DNA of 64,000 bases from Bombyx mori (lineage: Eukaryota > Arthropoda > Insecta > Lepidoptera > Bombycidae). The stretch lies in assembly GCF_030269925.1 (NCBI RefSeq), contig NC_085129.1, forward strand, positions 17,847,501-17,911,500, read 5' to 3'. Made by a program: the position numbers and the translations under genes. Of the stretch, positions 23,383 to 34,100 are shown piece after piece (positions within the stretch are counted from its first letter, which is position 1; each line of letters opens with the position of its first letter). The notes beneath the pieces are model-generated. The model saw only the letters and a program-made list of their open reading frames with translations, did not search any database and was not told the DNA's origin.

Positions 23383-25364
23383 TTGAATTGAAATTTAAAT
23401 TGCGAAATTTTAATGATACTCATGGTCCACTTAGATATTGATTAAAATAAATTATGTATTTCGTTGAAAAAAAAGAATTTACTTAAAATAGAGGAAATGT
23501 TATATTATAAGACTACAGAAAATTAACTGAACTTAATAATAATAATATGTATAACCAATATTTTGTAAATAGAGATCAAGTACTATGTGTATCGTGTTAT
23601 GTGTATTGACTTGTCATTTAAGAGTTATTTAATTGTCTACATATAACAAATAAATGAATTTCAGTTCATTTCATTTTATTACCCATTGTGTTTTATTTCC
23701 TAAAATGTAACTAGTAGACTTAATATACACGTGTCATTAAAATAGCACAGAAGTAAAAATACAAACAATTTTAAATCAATTGAAGATGTGAATGTAGGAA
23801 AAGAGCACCCGATACGCGCAGACCATGTGTGTTGCAGTGTCTCACTCAGTGTGTCAAATATTAATTTGCACGGCCCACTTAGCCAGTACATTAAAGTAGG
23901 AATTGCGTAATTAAGTTCAACATAATATATTATTTAAGTCGCGGTTGAGTATTCGGACGTTAAACACGAGTTTGAGGAAGTTTAAGTAATAGAACTGAGG
24001 TAATGATGTTTGTAATAAAACTCAGTGCTAGATTTTCGACAACGCAGCAATTTCCAAAAAAAACCGTCGAAAAAAAGTCACCATGACGACGAAGCAATGT
24101 TTAGAATTGAATTTACATAAATAAAAGGTTGCAAGCACGTGTTTTGTATTTACATAGGGTTACACAGAATTACTTAAGGTAAATTCAAAACTTATGCATG
24201 TGTATAATTTTGTCCTATAATTAAATTATATATGGTCACCACATTAGACAAGGACACCGCGACCAAAAAGTATTCTCTTTCGAGACCGATTTCTCGGCAT
24301 TAGACAGCACTCCAGTTGTAGGTACTTATTAACTCCATGGTCCTGCGACTAATAACACCGACACAAGCTGTGTGATCTATATCTATCTTTTTCGCACTCG
24401 CGCATCTATTAATAATAATAACAATTCGAGAGTTTCAAATCCAATTTCATTCATTGAGCGTCCATGTCGTCGGGCGTAATAAATGTAATAATAGATGTCT
24501 CGCCACGTAAACGTTACGAATATTTTTTCCTATGAATTTTATTGAAAATGTAGAAGTGAAAACAGTGTATAATAAGCTTTTTAATAAGCCATATTGTTGT
24601 AATCAACTCAATTGATTGAACAGCAGACACAAAGTTGGCATCTAAACGTAAGCTATTTTAATAATTGGTGTTGTATATAATTTAAGTCGAACAAAAGCGG
24701 TTTTACTGTGAGAATTGCGCCAAGTTCATATTCAACAGGTTATTTAAAAACAAGGCTAAACTTTCCTTTTGGTTCCGTCGATTTGGAAGTTCACAATATT
24801 AGTTGTAGATAGTACACATAAATAAAAAGCTTTTTGCAAAATTTCAAGTTGCGGAGACTCACGGTTTACGAGATATAATTTTTTAAAGTTTGCGTAAATA
24901 TTAGAAAAATCGTCAAGGTAGATGTCACATTTGACGTTTCACGTTCCATTCACGTGTAATATGTTAAATTTTATGTCATGTTTTTACCGAAATATATTTT
25001 ATTATTTTAATATATTCACATAGTAAATTTGTTGTAATTAATGTGCATTGTTACTGTTTCTGTACTAAGCAACTATATTAACTTTTTTACACAAAAAGTA
25101 ACAAAATTTTGCTTATATACTGTGGAACAGAACGTGAAATGACGCATTTTTTATAGCGTCTTTTTATCTGTCTCTGTAACAAACTAACTTTTTAAGATTT
25201 AAATATAAAACAGTAAAATTGCTCGTGTTTTGGAAATAAAATTGCAAAAATATTCGAAAAATATCGAAAACCGAATCAGAGCACCCCACTTTCCACCTGG
25301 TCTTGTCTGCCCTACCCCTAGAGTGTATATAAAAAACCGGAGGCGCGGAGGGAGAGCAGACGTT
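23383..25364. other. No gene seen; AT-rich intergenic
   Basis: Two kilobases without recognisable repeat copies or supported exons, one of the few such stretches here. The minus-strand frame at 23,700-23,891 has no identifiable content. Confidence 0.45.
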
Positions 25365-25675
25365 GGTCCTCCCGATCCACTAACGGTGCTTTTAGGTACT
25401 TCAAGCACCGGTCACCGTTTTCGTCGAACCCGTCGCTTGCGACGAAGGGCTCCTCGACCAGTAAATTAACTCTCAGACACAGCCCACTGAGTTTCTCGCC
25501 GGATCTTCTCAGTGGGTCGCGTATCCGATCCGGTGGTAGATTCTGCGAAGCACGGCTCTTGCTAGGGTTCGTGTTAGCAACGTCATCAGGTTTGAGCCCC
25601 GTGAGCTCACCTACAAACGTTAGGGTTACGCTGAAATAGGCCCTAAGGCTATCAGCTTAGGTAGGGAAAAAAAAA
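25365..25675 (+). mobile_element. BMC1-like LINE, 3' end
   Basis: The ORF terminus (GHRFRRTRRLRRRAPRPVN, with a 3-bp insertion relative to other copies), 3' UTR and an A10 tail. Confidence 0.75.
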
Positions 25676-25800
25676 AGGAGAGCAGTCCTCGCCCGCTGCG
25701 AGTGACCGTGCTTCGGCACGCAAGGGCGGAAGGGCTGCTCTTCCCGCAACGCCGGAGATAGGGCGGATTCAAACTTAAGCTCCCTTGGAGTTTAACTAAA
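25676..25800. other. GC-rich stretch before tandem units
   Basis: A locally GC-rich segment with a palindromic CCGTGCTTCGGCACG. It could be part of a 5' exon or promoter of the BEN gene, but nothing proves this. Confidence 0.3.
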
Positions 25801-26270
25801 TAATGCAGTTTTAATCTAAAAAATTAACCATGGATATCTTCATAGCCATGGGGATCTGCGGCTTGGTGATGGTGCAGTGGTAAGCCCTTACACCCCTCCC
25901 TCCACAACTCAAAAATAATGGACCATAATTGAAATTTTAACCCTGTGTTGACTAAATAGTGCTATTTTTACCTCAAAACATTAACCGTGGATATCTTCAT
26001 AACCATGGAGTTCCGCGGAGTGGGGATGGTGCAGGGGATTAGCCCATACTCCCCTCCCTCCCGACTCAAAAATAGATGGACCCTAATCTAAATTTTAACC
26101 TTATTTTGACTAAATAGTGCTATTCTAACCTCAAAACATTAACCGTGAATATCTTCATAACCATGGGGTTCCGCGGGGTGGGAATGGTGCAGGGGGTAAA
26201 CCCTTACCCCCTCCCTCCCTCCACCCCCACCCCGACCCAAAAATCGACGGACCCAAAAGTAAAGTTTAAC
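25801..26270. repeat. Three diverged ~157-bp tandem units
   Basis: The phrase TTAACCATGG/TTAACCGTGG followed by ATATCTTCAT recurs at 25,824, 25,981 and 26,139, a spacing of 157 and 158 bp. Each unit carries ATATCTTCATAACCATGG and ends in a C-rich CCCTCCCTCC block. The array stops about 20 bp before the BEN gene's first visible coding exon. Confidence 0.75.
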
Positions 26271-26292
26271 CAATTTAACGATTTATTTTCAG

Positions 26293-28123
26293 ATGAGTAA
26301 ACAGAAAGAGTTTAAGTTTCATGTAATTGAATTATTGGAACCTCCATGCATAAATGCTGAAAAATATGTTTGCGTTCCGAATTCTTGGCTAAGATTATGT
26401 GAAACATCAGATAGTGAAGCTCTGGTTAAATTTCCTTGCGAAGAACTATCAGAAATAAAGAGATGTGCTAAGAATCAAGAAATCTTAGAATACTGGAAAG
26501 TTTTATTGGCTGATATAAAGTACAGTACCAGTAAGTCGTAATCATTATCGTTTTATGTGTTCATTATAGGGCCTCTTTTTTTAGGTAGCGATAATATCTG
26601 ATACGATTTGGCAAACAGTTTAACCTCCACTATGTTTTCTAAAAACTATTTGCTGCAATTGACTAAACCGCTATTCTAGTTCAGAACTAGTGATACTTCC
26701 CTGTCAATAATACAAGTCTAAAAGAGTATTCGACATAGTTTGGGTAATTAAAACTAATTTTTTTATAGACTCCTATAAAGACGCAAGCAACTATATCAAG
26801 ATATTAAATAAAATATCCGATCAAGATCAGAGCAGCACGAAAATAGTCGAAGGTATCCTATTGTTCTGTTGACACTTAAAAGCATTTCTTTTGATTAGGT
26901 CGCTAATAGTTAAAAATTGCATTCCAGATGTGCCATCAACATCGGAAAAGAGTTTACTCCAATCACAATCGAGCTCAAAAACAAACAAAGTCCGTACAAC
27001 TTCAGCTCTAAACAGTGATGCGGAACCAGTGAGTAATGAAATACCAAAACAACTTGACTTAACTAATGCCGAAGTAAAAATAGGCCAAAAGAAAAGTAAA
27101 GTTGAAACTGCCGATTCTTCCCCCAAAGCCAGAAGATGTTTGACAAGAGAGTCACTCAGAATATCTTTATCAGGCAATAATACCGTTAGTTTGCCAGATC
27201 AAACTGCAAAAGAGAATCTTCCGACAACTAGCCATTGTGTTAAAGGGAGCGATAAGATTAACAACAACCAAGAAAATGAACCATCAGCACAGAACAGTTC
27301 AGAGTTAAAGAGAAAATGGCAAATTATAATGGCTCTACGGTCAGTCTTTGGTGATAACTTCAAAGAAATATTGGAACAGCTTCATAGTGAGTATGAAAAA
27401 AACCAATTACTGTTAGAGAAAATGCGGCTTGCGTTTATGGAAAATTGTAAGATCTTAAAAGACTTCATTGAGGTAACTAATGAAATCTGTAATGGTCCTG
27501 ATATTAGTGATCTAGATTCTGTAGTCGAAGAATTAGAAAATAGAACGATGGAAATAAATATAAATGAAAACAATCCAGATAAAGCAACCGGATCAAAAGT
27601 ACAAAATGATACTCGAAAAAAGGAAGAGAAGAAACAAAATAGTGACGGTTCAGAAGTTAAAAATAATAATCCACTGAATAAGATCCGAGACAAAGCGCAC
27701 AAGTTTACTTTACCACCAGAGTATGATCCGAATGACTCAAGATGGACCCTAAAGCATCGGGAAAAGAAAAGTGGACTTGTTGAACTCCTACCACAGTCAC
27801 AAGTGTACATAGACGCCATTCAACTAAGCAATTGTAACATAATGTCGCAAGGCAGCAAAACCCTTGCACGAATGTTGTTACTAGAAATTTTTACCAAGAA
27901 TGCACTAAGCGTTTGTTCTCTAACTGGAAAAAAAGCCAATGCATTCGAAGGACCAATAAGGCCCGGTCTAGATGAACATGCAAGAACTGTTTTATTGAAC
28001 TATGTTAAGAAATATGCGGCTGAAAAAAATTGGGCTGATTTTGATAGGCAGCTGGTTGTGAACAGTATTCGTAACAAAATGCAAGAAATGAGAGGCAAAT
28101 ATAAAAAAATAGTCGAAAAATAA
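26293..28123 (+). CDS. BEN-domain protein, three exons (511 aa)
   Basis: Exons 26,293-26,530, 26,769-26,852 and 26,910-28,123 join in frame (phases 1 and 1) and give 511 residues with a TAA stop. The ATG directly follows a splice acceptor (ATTTATTTTCAG), so a 5' non-coding exon must lie upstream. Residues 1-107 form a conserved-looking N-terminal region (KYVCVPNSWLRL). Residues 110-240 are Ser/Asn/Lys-rich and probably disordered. Residues ~241-301 look like a coiled coil. A Lys-rich linker follows, and residues ~404-501 match a BEN domain (GSKTLARMLLLEIFTKNAL, then LDEHARTVLLNYVKKY). BEN domains bind DNA and act mostly in transcriptional repression and chromatin. The second intron is only 57 nt; an alternative acceptor at 26,898 would break the frame. 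I cannot tell which BEN family it is. Confidence 0.8.
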
Positions 28124-28184
28124 TTAGGCTATAAGGAAATATTGCTGGCGTGATGGATGGCGTCATTTAATTAATTAGCTGATT
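28124..28184. other. 3' flank of BEN gene
   Basis: No canonical AATAAA is seen right after the stop; the transcript end is unknown. Confidence 0.3.
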
Positions 28185-29035
28185 GAAGTTGTAACAGGGA
28201 AAATCGAACTTCCCAGGGTCATTATCGACCAGTTAATTGACGCCACGGTAGGTAAGGGCTCTCCTTTACCTTTCGATTTTGACAAGTAGTTTCAACTTGT
28301 CACCAGGCGTGCAAATCGAAAGTCCCCACTGCTGTCCCCGGAAAATGAAGCAGGGCGTAACAATAGAAAAGTTCTCGAAAGAACCGAGGCTCGAGAGTAT
28401 AAAAGGGCCGGTTAGAGAAAGAACAAGGCTTTTTCCCTTCTGGAAAACAGTGGCCTTTTGTTTTTTGAGCCAGTGACGCTTTTGAGAGAGTGGCCCTTTC
28501 GAGAGAAGTCGTTAGTCAGTATAGTGCTGTGTAATAATTGTCATCGAGGTACAGAACAGTCAAGAAGGAAGCCAATTTGTGAACTGGAATTTAGAAACCC
28601 TTTATCTGGAGCCAACTAATTCATTAGAGACTAGGAGACAAACCAATAACTGATCCAATAACTGGTACAAATATGTACTCCAGTTAGGGTGCGGAACGTG
28701 ACCTTTTGATCACCTTCAGAATCCCATAGCACTTTCCTATATGGACTCTGCCTGAAGCGGGGAGCTCTAGCCAGTCGGTCCAAGGAAGGCTGCTTGACTA
28801 CGGTAATAACAGTACACCCCCATTCCCAACCTCTCTCTCATACAGCAACCCCGGTTGCTGAGAAGTGATCCCGGTGAATCATATTCTGCTTCTTTTATTT
28901 AATTTGTATTAATTTATTGTGTAACCTTCTCGCGTGTTCGGTGTATCTACCGACACACATTCTTTAGTGACTTAAATTTTGTAACTATCTTAATCTCTCA
29001 CTAGTATTATAATCTTATAACTATTATTGTAAATT
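28185..29035 (+). mobile_element. LTR-like promoter sequence (degenerate)
   Basis: Contains a strong TATA motif in GAGTATAAAAGGGCCGG at about 28,397, with GC-rich sequence before and a pyrimidine/purine-rich leader after it. No ORF is present. Together with AATAAAG near 29,869 and the GTGGCGCCCTGAG stretch near 29,935, it could be a solo or broken LTR split by the LINE at 29,036-29,850. No matching second LTR was found. Confidence 0.3.
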
Positions 29036-29850
29036 AACTATTTATTTGGATGAGACTCAAATAACTCTAACCGACTCAGTTAAAAACCTGGGTGTTATTG
29101 TAGATTGACATCTTTCGTAGAGTTCTCACGTTGCTGAGATCAGTAGGAAGGTGCACTTCGCCTTGCACTCGTTGAGATGTCTGCAGGGCTTCTTACCTCA
29201 GCATACAAAAATCCCTATACGCCTTCGTAGGAATACTCGAATATTATGTCTCCTATTCAATATCCTACATAAGCCCACTTCTCCCTTATATTTACGTGAG
29301 CGATTCTCTTTCATTCGTTCTCCTGATGCTCCCTGCAGATCAAACCAACGTTCTGTCTTGTTATTCCTTTCCCACAAAACCATTTCTATTCTCACTCCTT
29401 TACTGTGCACGCGGTCAGACTGTGGAATTCGTTGCCGGCTGACATCCGAGTTTGCAAGTTTGTTTCTGTTTTTAAATACAACGTCAAACAATTCTATCTC
29501 TCATCAACCGAATGATCATTGTTACGTTGTCTATACTCGTATGATCGTTGTCTATACTCTTCGTATATACTGTGTTACTTATAATATTTTGTATTCGAGT
29601 TTAACAATATTTGCTATGTGTATGTGCATTACTATAATTCTCATGTTGTATTTGTTATTTTAGTTATATGTTATTTGTTCTACACACACTCATCACTTTT
29701 AATTATTATTCTCATAATCCTCTCGCAGGTCTGCTGGAAGAGATTTCTTAAAGAAATAAGCAGTGCCTTTGTACATAATTTTCCTATTACTCTGTACTAT
29801 GTCTTATTTTCTGTGTGTACATAAATAAATAAATAAATAAATATTTTATG
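29036..29850 (+). mobile_element. CR1/L2-like LINE, reverse transcriptase C-terminus and (TAAA)n tail
   Basis: Opens with TDSVKNLGVIVD, a motif seen after the catalytic core of non-LTR reverse transcriptases, then VHFALHSLRCLQGFLPQHTK. An internal deletion follows, then IRLRRNTRILCLLFNILH and YLRERFSFIRSPDAP. The 29,151-29,663 frame has the deletion and a frameshift before its end. The element finishes at a (TAAA)n tail (29,821-29,845). It is a different family from BMC1 and LINE-B. Confidence 0.75.
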
Positions 29851-30085
29851 CTTTTAATATTTGTGTCAAATAAAGACAATCTTGTTAATTATAATTTGTT
29901 TCTTTTATTGGTGTAAGTCTCCCAGAGCGGTAAGTGGTGGCGCCCTGAGATCCTCCTCACAGAGTCTCCTGTTCATCGGTTGTCTACCGGTGGTGACGTG
30001 TCAAGAAGTGGTGCGACTCGGCCCCGTGTCTCTCGACCCATAGACCACCATTTGGTGAGTGACGCGACTGGCCTCATGTAACATC
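29851..30085. other. Possible LTR/leader remnant
   Basis: AATAAAG near 29,869 and a GC-rich stretch with TGGTGGCGCCCTGAGATCC. It may belong with 28,185-29,035 as the other half of a split LTR and leader. Low certainty. Confidence 0.25.
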
Positions 30086-30452
30086 GGCATACCAATTTTT
30101 GTAATGAAATACGTACTTATCAAAAATGTTCACGATTGACTTCCACGGTGAAGGAGTAGCATCGTGTAATAAAAATCAAACCCGCAAAATTATAATTTGC
30201 ATAATTACTGGTGGTAGGACCTCTTGTGAGTCCGCGCGGGTAGGTATCACCACCCTGCTTATTTCTGCCGTGAAGCAGAAATGCGTTTCGGTTTGAAGGG
30301 TGGGGCAGCCGTTGTGACTATACTGAGACCTTAGAACTATATCTCAAGGTGTGTGGCGCATTTACGTTGTAGATTTCTATGGGCTCCAGTAACCACTTTA
30401 CACCAGGTGGACTGTGAGATCGTCCACACATCCAAGCAATAAAAAAAAAAAG
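30086..30452 (+). mobile_element. Bm1 SINE, lacking part of the head
   Basis: Starts in the sequence after the B box (CATACCAATTTTTGTAATG), has the complete body, and ends in an A12 tail. Confidence 0.85.
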
Positions 30453-30469
30453 CGGCTTTGGAAATAGAT

Positions 30470-30740
30470 GCCAACATCATGATGAGTTGGGCGGGTAGAA
30501 GTTTAATAACGGGTTAGAAATACCGTCTGAACCGGGAGCCTTGCGAGGACGTAGGTCTTTGATCAATTCTTTAACTTTCATCGGGGTGACGGTCGGTAAC
30601 GCGTCCGAAGGTGGTAAGGAGGCTCTGCGTTCGACCTCACTGTCTACTAATTCTACATGAGCAGAGTCCATGAACTGAGTGCTGGGAGTGCAATGAATCG
30701 GCCAGCAGCTCTGCTTTTTCGTCATCATCGAACGCCGCGA
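30470..30740 (-). mobile_element. Jockey-clade LINE, start of reverse-transcriptase domain
   Basis: Minus-strand frame with VKELIKDLRPRKAPGSDGIS, the hallmark start of the reverse-transcriptase domain in Jockey-clade elements, preceded by CTPSTQFMDSAHVE as in BMC1-like proteins. Both ends are cut. It is an internal fragment, unlike the usual 3' ends, and sits next to the 105-bp tandem array. Confidence 0.75.
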
Positions 30741-30772
30741 GTCGGCCTGAGGGGCCTACGAGGGGGGGCATA

Positions 30773-31141
30773 AGTACAGAGCTGCAGAGGACTGTGTCTA
30801 TAGTAGTGTAGTATAGGACTAGAGGCTAGATGTAAGTCGGATCTGTGTCTGTTTGTGTACGAGAAGAGCTCGGGATCAGTACAGAGCTGCAGAGGACTGT
30901 GTCTATAGTAGTGTAGTATAGGACTAGAGGCTAGATGTAAGTCGGATCTGTGTCTGTTTGTGTACGAGAAGAGCTCGGGATCAGTACAGAGCTGCAGAGG
31001 ACTGTGTCTATAGTAGTGTCGTATAGGACTAGAGGCTAGATGTAGGTCGGATCTGTGTCTGTTTGTGTACGAGAAGAGCTCGGGATCAGTACAGAGCTGC
31101 AGAGGACTGTGTCTATAGTAGTGAGGTATGGGACTAGAGAC
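30773..31141. repeat. 105-bp tandem repeat, about 3.5 units
   Basis: Units start at 30,773, 30,878, 30,983 and 31,088 with AGTACAGAGCTGCAGAGGAC and are nearly identical to each other. Because 105 is a multiple of three, a minus-strand frame (30,725-31,165) stays open as a 35-residue repeat (HYYRHSPLQLCTDPELFSYT is its recognisable part). I regard that frame as accidental. The array ends ~50 bp beyond the dehydrogenase stop codon and may lie in its 3' UTR. Confidence 0.9.
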
Positions 31142-31189
31142 TATATTTAAAATTAAAACACACATAATAAAACAAGATTTTTGTATTAT

Positions 31190-34100
31190 TTAATTGATTT
31201 TGAACATGGCTTTAGAAACAAGGCCGGCTCTTAAATCTTTCAGAGCGCTTTCGTATTCGGATAGAGCGTACGTCTTCACGCCGAGTTTTTCATAATTCAC
31301 GTATCTGAGAATAAAATTGAAAGATTTTACTCCTATTATTATTGGCAGAGGTCCTTGGCCGTACTGATTATAAACATTATTAATCCACCCTCTTTATTAG
31401 TTGCTGTCACGGATTCAAGGAAAGACATCACGAGACAAATGAATAATATACCCGCAATTTGTTTTTATCGCAATTTAATGGTGGTAGGACCTCTTGTGAG
31501 TCCGCACGGGTAGGTACCACCACCCCGCCTATTTCTGCCGTAAAGTAGTAATGCGTTTCGGTTTGAAGGGTGGAGTAGCCGTTGTAACTATACTGAGACC
31601 TTAGAACTTATATCTCAAGGTGGGTGGCGCGTTTACATTGTTGATGTCTATGGGCCCCAGTAACCACTTAACACCAGGTGGGCTGTGAGCTCGTCCACCC
31701 ATCTAATCAATAAATAAAAAAAATTGAGAAACTAATTTTTCATGTAACTATTAGACATAGCTTCTAAACTCCCGTCTTTCAGAATTAATGGCATTGGCAG
31801 CTTAACAAGCTTAACTTAAGCTTAACTTGTTTTTTTGACCTTTGACCACACTCAATCAGATCAAACAGCGGATGTTTGTCCTCAAATTTAACTCAAATTG
31901 AATTCAGACCTATCGATCCTTACTGCTATTTTCTAGGGTATTATATTTCAAAAAACATTACCAGCCTAAAACCATATGGGAACGATAACGACCCATATCA
32001 AAAGCATAGAGAAAAGCTCCTAAGCGACCTTAATATAGACAAGAAGTTTGTATAAATCAACGTAAATATTAACATGTGGCTTTTAAGGGGACTTCGAGTC
32101 TTGAAAACATATTTGCAAGACTGAAATGGATAATTTCGTTTGACGGCTACAAAGCAATAAGAAATTCCTCTTACCCAACACTAGAAAATTTCTCGGCTAC
32201 AGTGAAGCTGAATAAGGTACCAGGTTTTTTTTTGAGATGGTGGAATCGCTCTCTGGTTTAACCAAGACGGTAGTCAGGGGCTAACCCAAAACACCAAAAC
32301 CGCTACCTTACATTGCTTTTTCGTTTTCCGAATGAACATACCTATTACCCATGGCCTTCAGCCAGCCCAAGGCGTTAGGGAAGCTGAACGGGTTGATCTT
32401 AACGCCGATGATGGTCAGTTCCTTGTCGTAAATTTGGAATGGATTTATCCTGAAAAAACGTGGACATCATTCAGATTTCAAAAACTTCTTTTTTCCTACC
32501 TAAGCTGATAGCCTTGAGAGGCTATTTCAGCGTAACCTTAACTAGTAGGTGAGCTCACGGGGCTCAAACTTGACGACGTTGCTAACACGAACCCTAACAA
32601 GAGCAGTGCTTCGCAGAATCTACCACCGGATTGGAAAAGTGACCCACTGAGAAAATCCGGTGAGAAACTCAGTGGGCTGTGTCTATGGGTTAATTTACTC
32701 GTCGAGCTCTTTGTCGCAAGCGACGGGTTCGGGTTCATTTTTAGTTGAATTTCGATTTTTTAAATTTTTTTTTCAATTTTTTTGGTATTGAATTGTCATC
32801 GGTAAGGACCGATGACCGTTTGGTATACTTATTAAGTAATAAGTATTCCAAATTTCGAGTTAATCCGACGTTTTGACGGGGGTCAAAATCATATTCAAAG
32901 ATTCCGTTACATACATAACTCTGAAGGTAATAAAAGGGTTATTAAAACTAAAAAGACGAATATACATCTAAGTTGTCCTATTAAAGCGGAATTTCTACTG
33001 CAAACGAAATAAACTGGCAGTCATACGGACATACTGTTTTTGTACTGGTGGTAGGACCTTGTACTGGTGGTAGGACCTCTTGTGAGTCCGCGCGGGTGGG
33101 TACCACCACCCTGCCTATTTCTGCCGTGGTAACTATACTTGAGACCTTAGAACTTATATCCCAAGGTGGGTGGCGCATTCACGTTGTGGATGTCTATGGG
33201 CTCCAGTAAACACTTAAGGCCAGGTGGGCTGTGAGCTCGTCCACCCATCCAAGCAATAAAAAAAACATAGGTACATATAGACACTCACGAAGCTTGATGA
33301 GTCGGTGGACAGCATCCGAATAGCACGTATTTCCCGCCGTGACGAAGATAATTGAAACTGATCTCCATCACTTTACCGACGCCTAGAAATGGGACCAGAC
33401 AATAGACACAATTACAATACAACAGGTACAATTTTTTTTTGCTGTTGTAGACAGACTAGCATACGGTCCACCTGATGGTGAGTGGTTACCGTCGCCCATG
33501 GACTTCAGCAATGCTATGGGCAGAGCAAAGCCGCTGCCTACCGCCTAATACTCTCCACATTCCTCGTTTGAAGAAGGACATGTCATAGCGCTCGAGAAAC
33601 ACCGTGGAGGGGCGCCGGATGGAACTTGGCAAACAAGACCTCTGGAAATGCACTGTGGATGACCGCAGTGGCTCCAGTTAGTATGAATGAACTATACTCC
33701 GGTGGCGGGCGGTGCGATGGTAAAAACGATACGAGAGAAGGTATCATTTCGAACAATTCCTTATATAATTCCATAAGTCCGGTTTTCGATATCCACAAAG
33801 ACCAGATCTTTTGACTCCCTCCTTGAATCCTTTGGTAGGAGATTGGGGTTAATTCGATTCAGAATAGATTTGTTATAATAGAGCAGGTACCTGAATCGCT
33901 CTAGCTTATCAAAACTGCCGCGCAAACTTCACATAGCTCGGCTGAACGCTTCGATCAACAATAGTAAGTTACTATTGATGATCGAAGGCTGAACGTGATT
34001 ATACGTCCGTGTGACGTCATTTGTGGGTTAAGTAGCGGAGTCGATCCTAAATCAAACCCAACTCATTCCATTGTGATCTATCATTAACTTTGCGTCTAAT

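Noticed and set aside
26853..26882. 30-nt intron in the BEN gene using the acceptor at 26,881
   Set aside because: It keeps the frame but is shorter than insect introns are known to be; the 57-nt intron also keeps the frame.
27382..27819. 145-residue frame opposite the BEN exon
   Set aside because: Antisense shadow of a well-supported coding exon.
29151..29663. 170-residue plus-strand protein
   Set aside because: It is a frame-shifted, internally deleted LINE reverse-transcriptase tail running into 3' UTR, not a host gene.
30725..31165. 146-residue minus-strand repeat protein
   Set aside because: The frame is open only because the tandem period (105) is divisible by three. It has no sensible start context, and the sequence is a non-coding minisatellite next to a LINE fragment.
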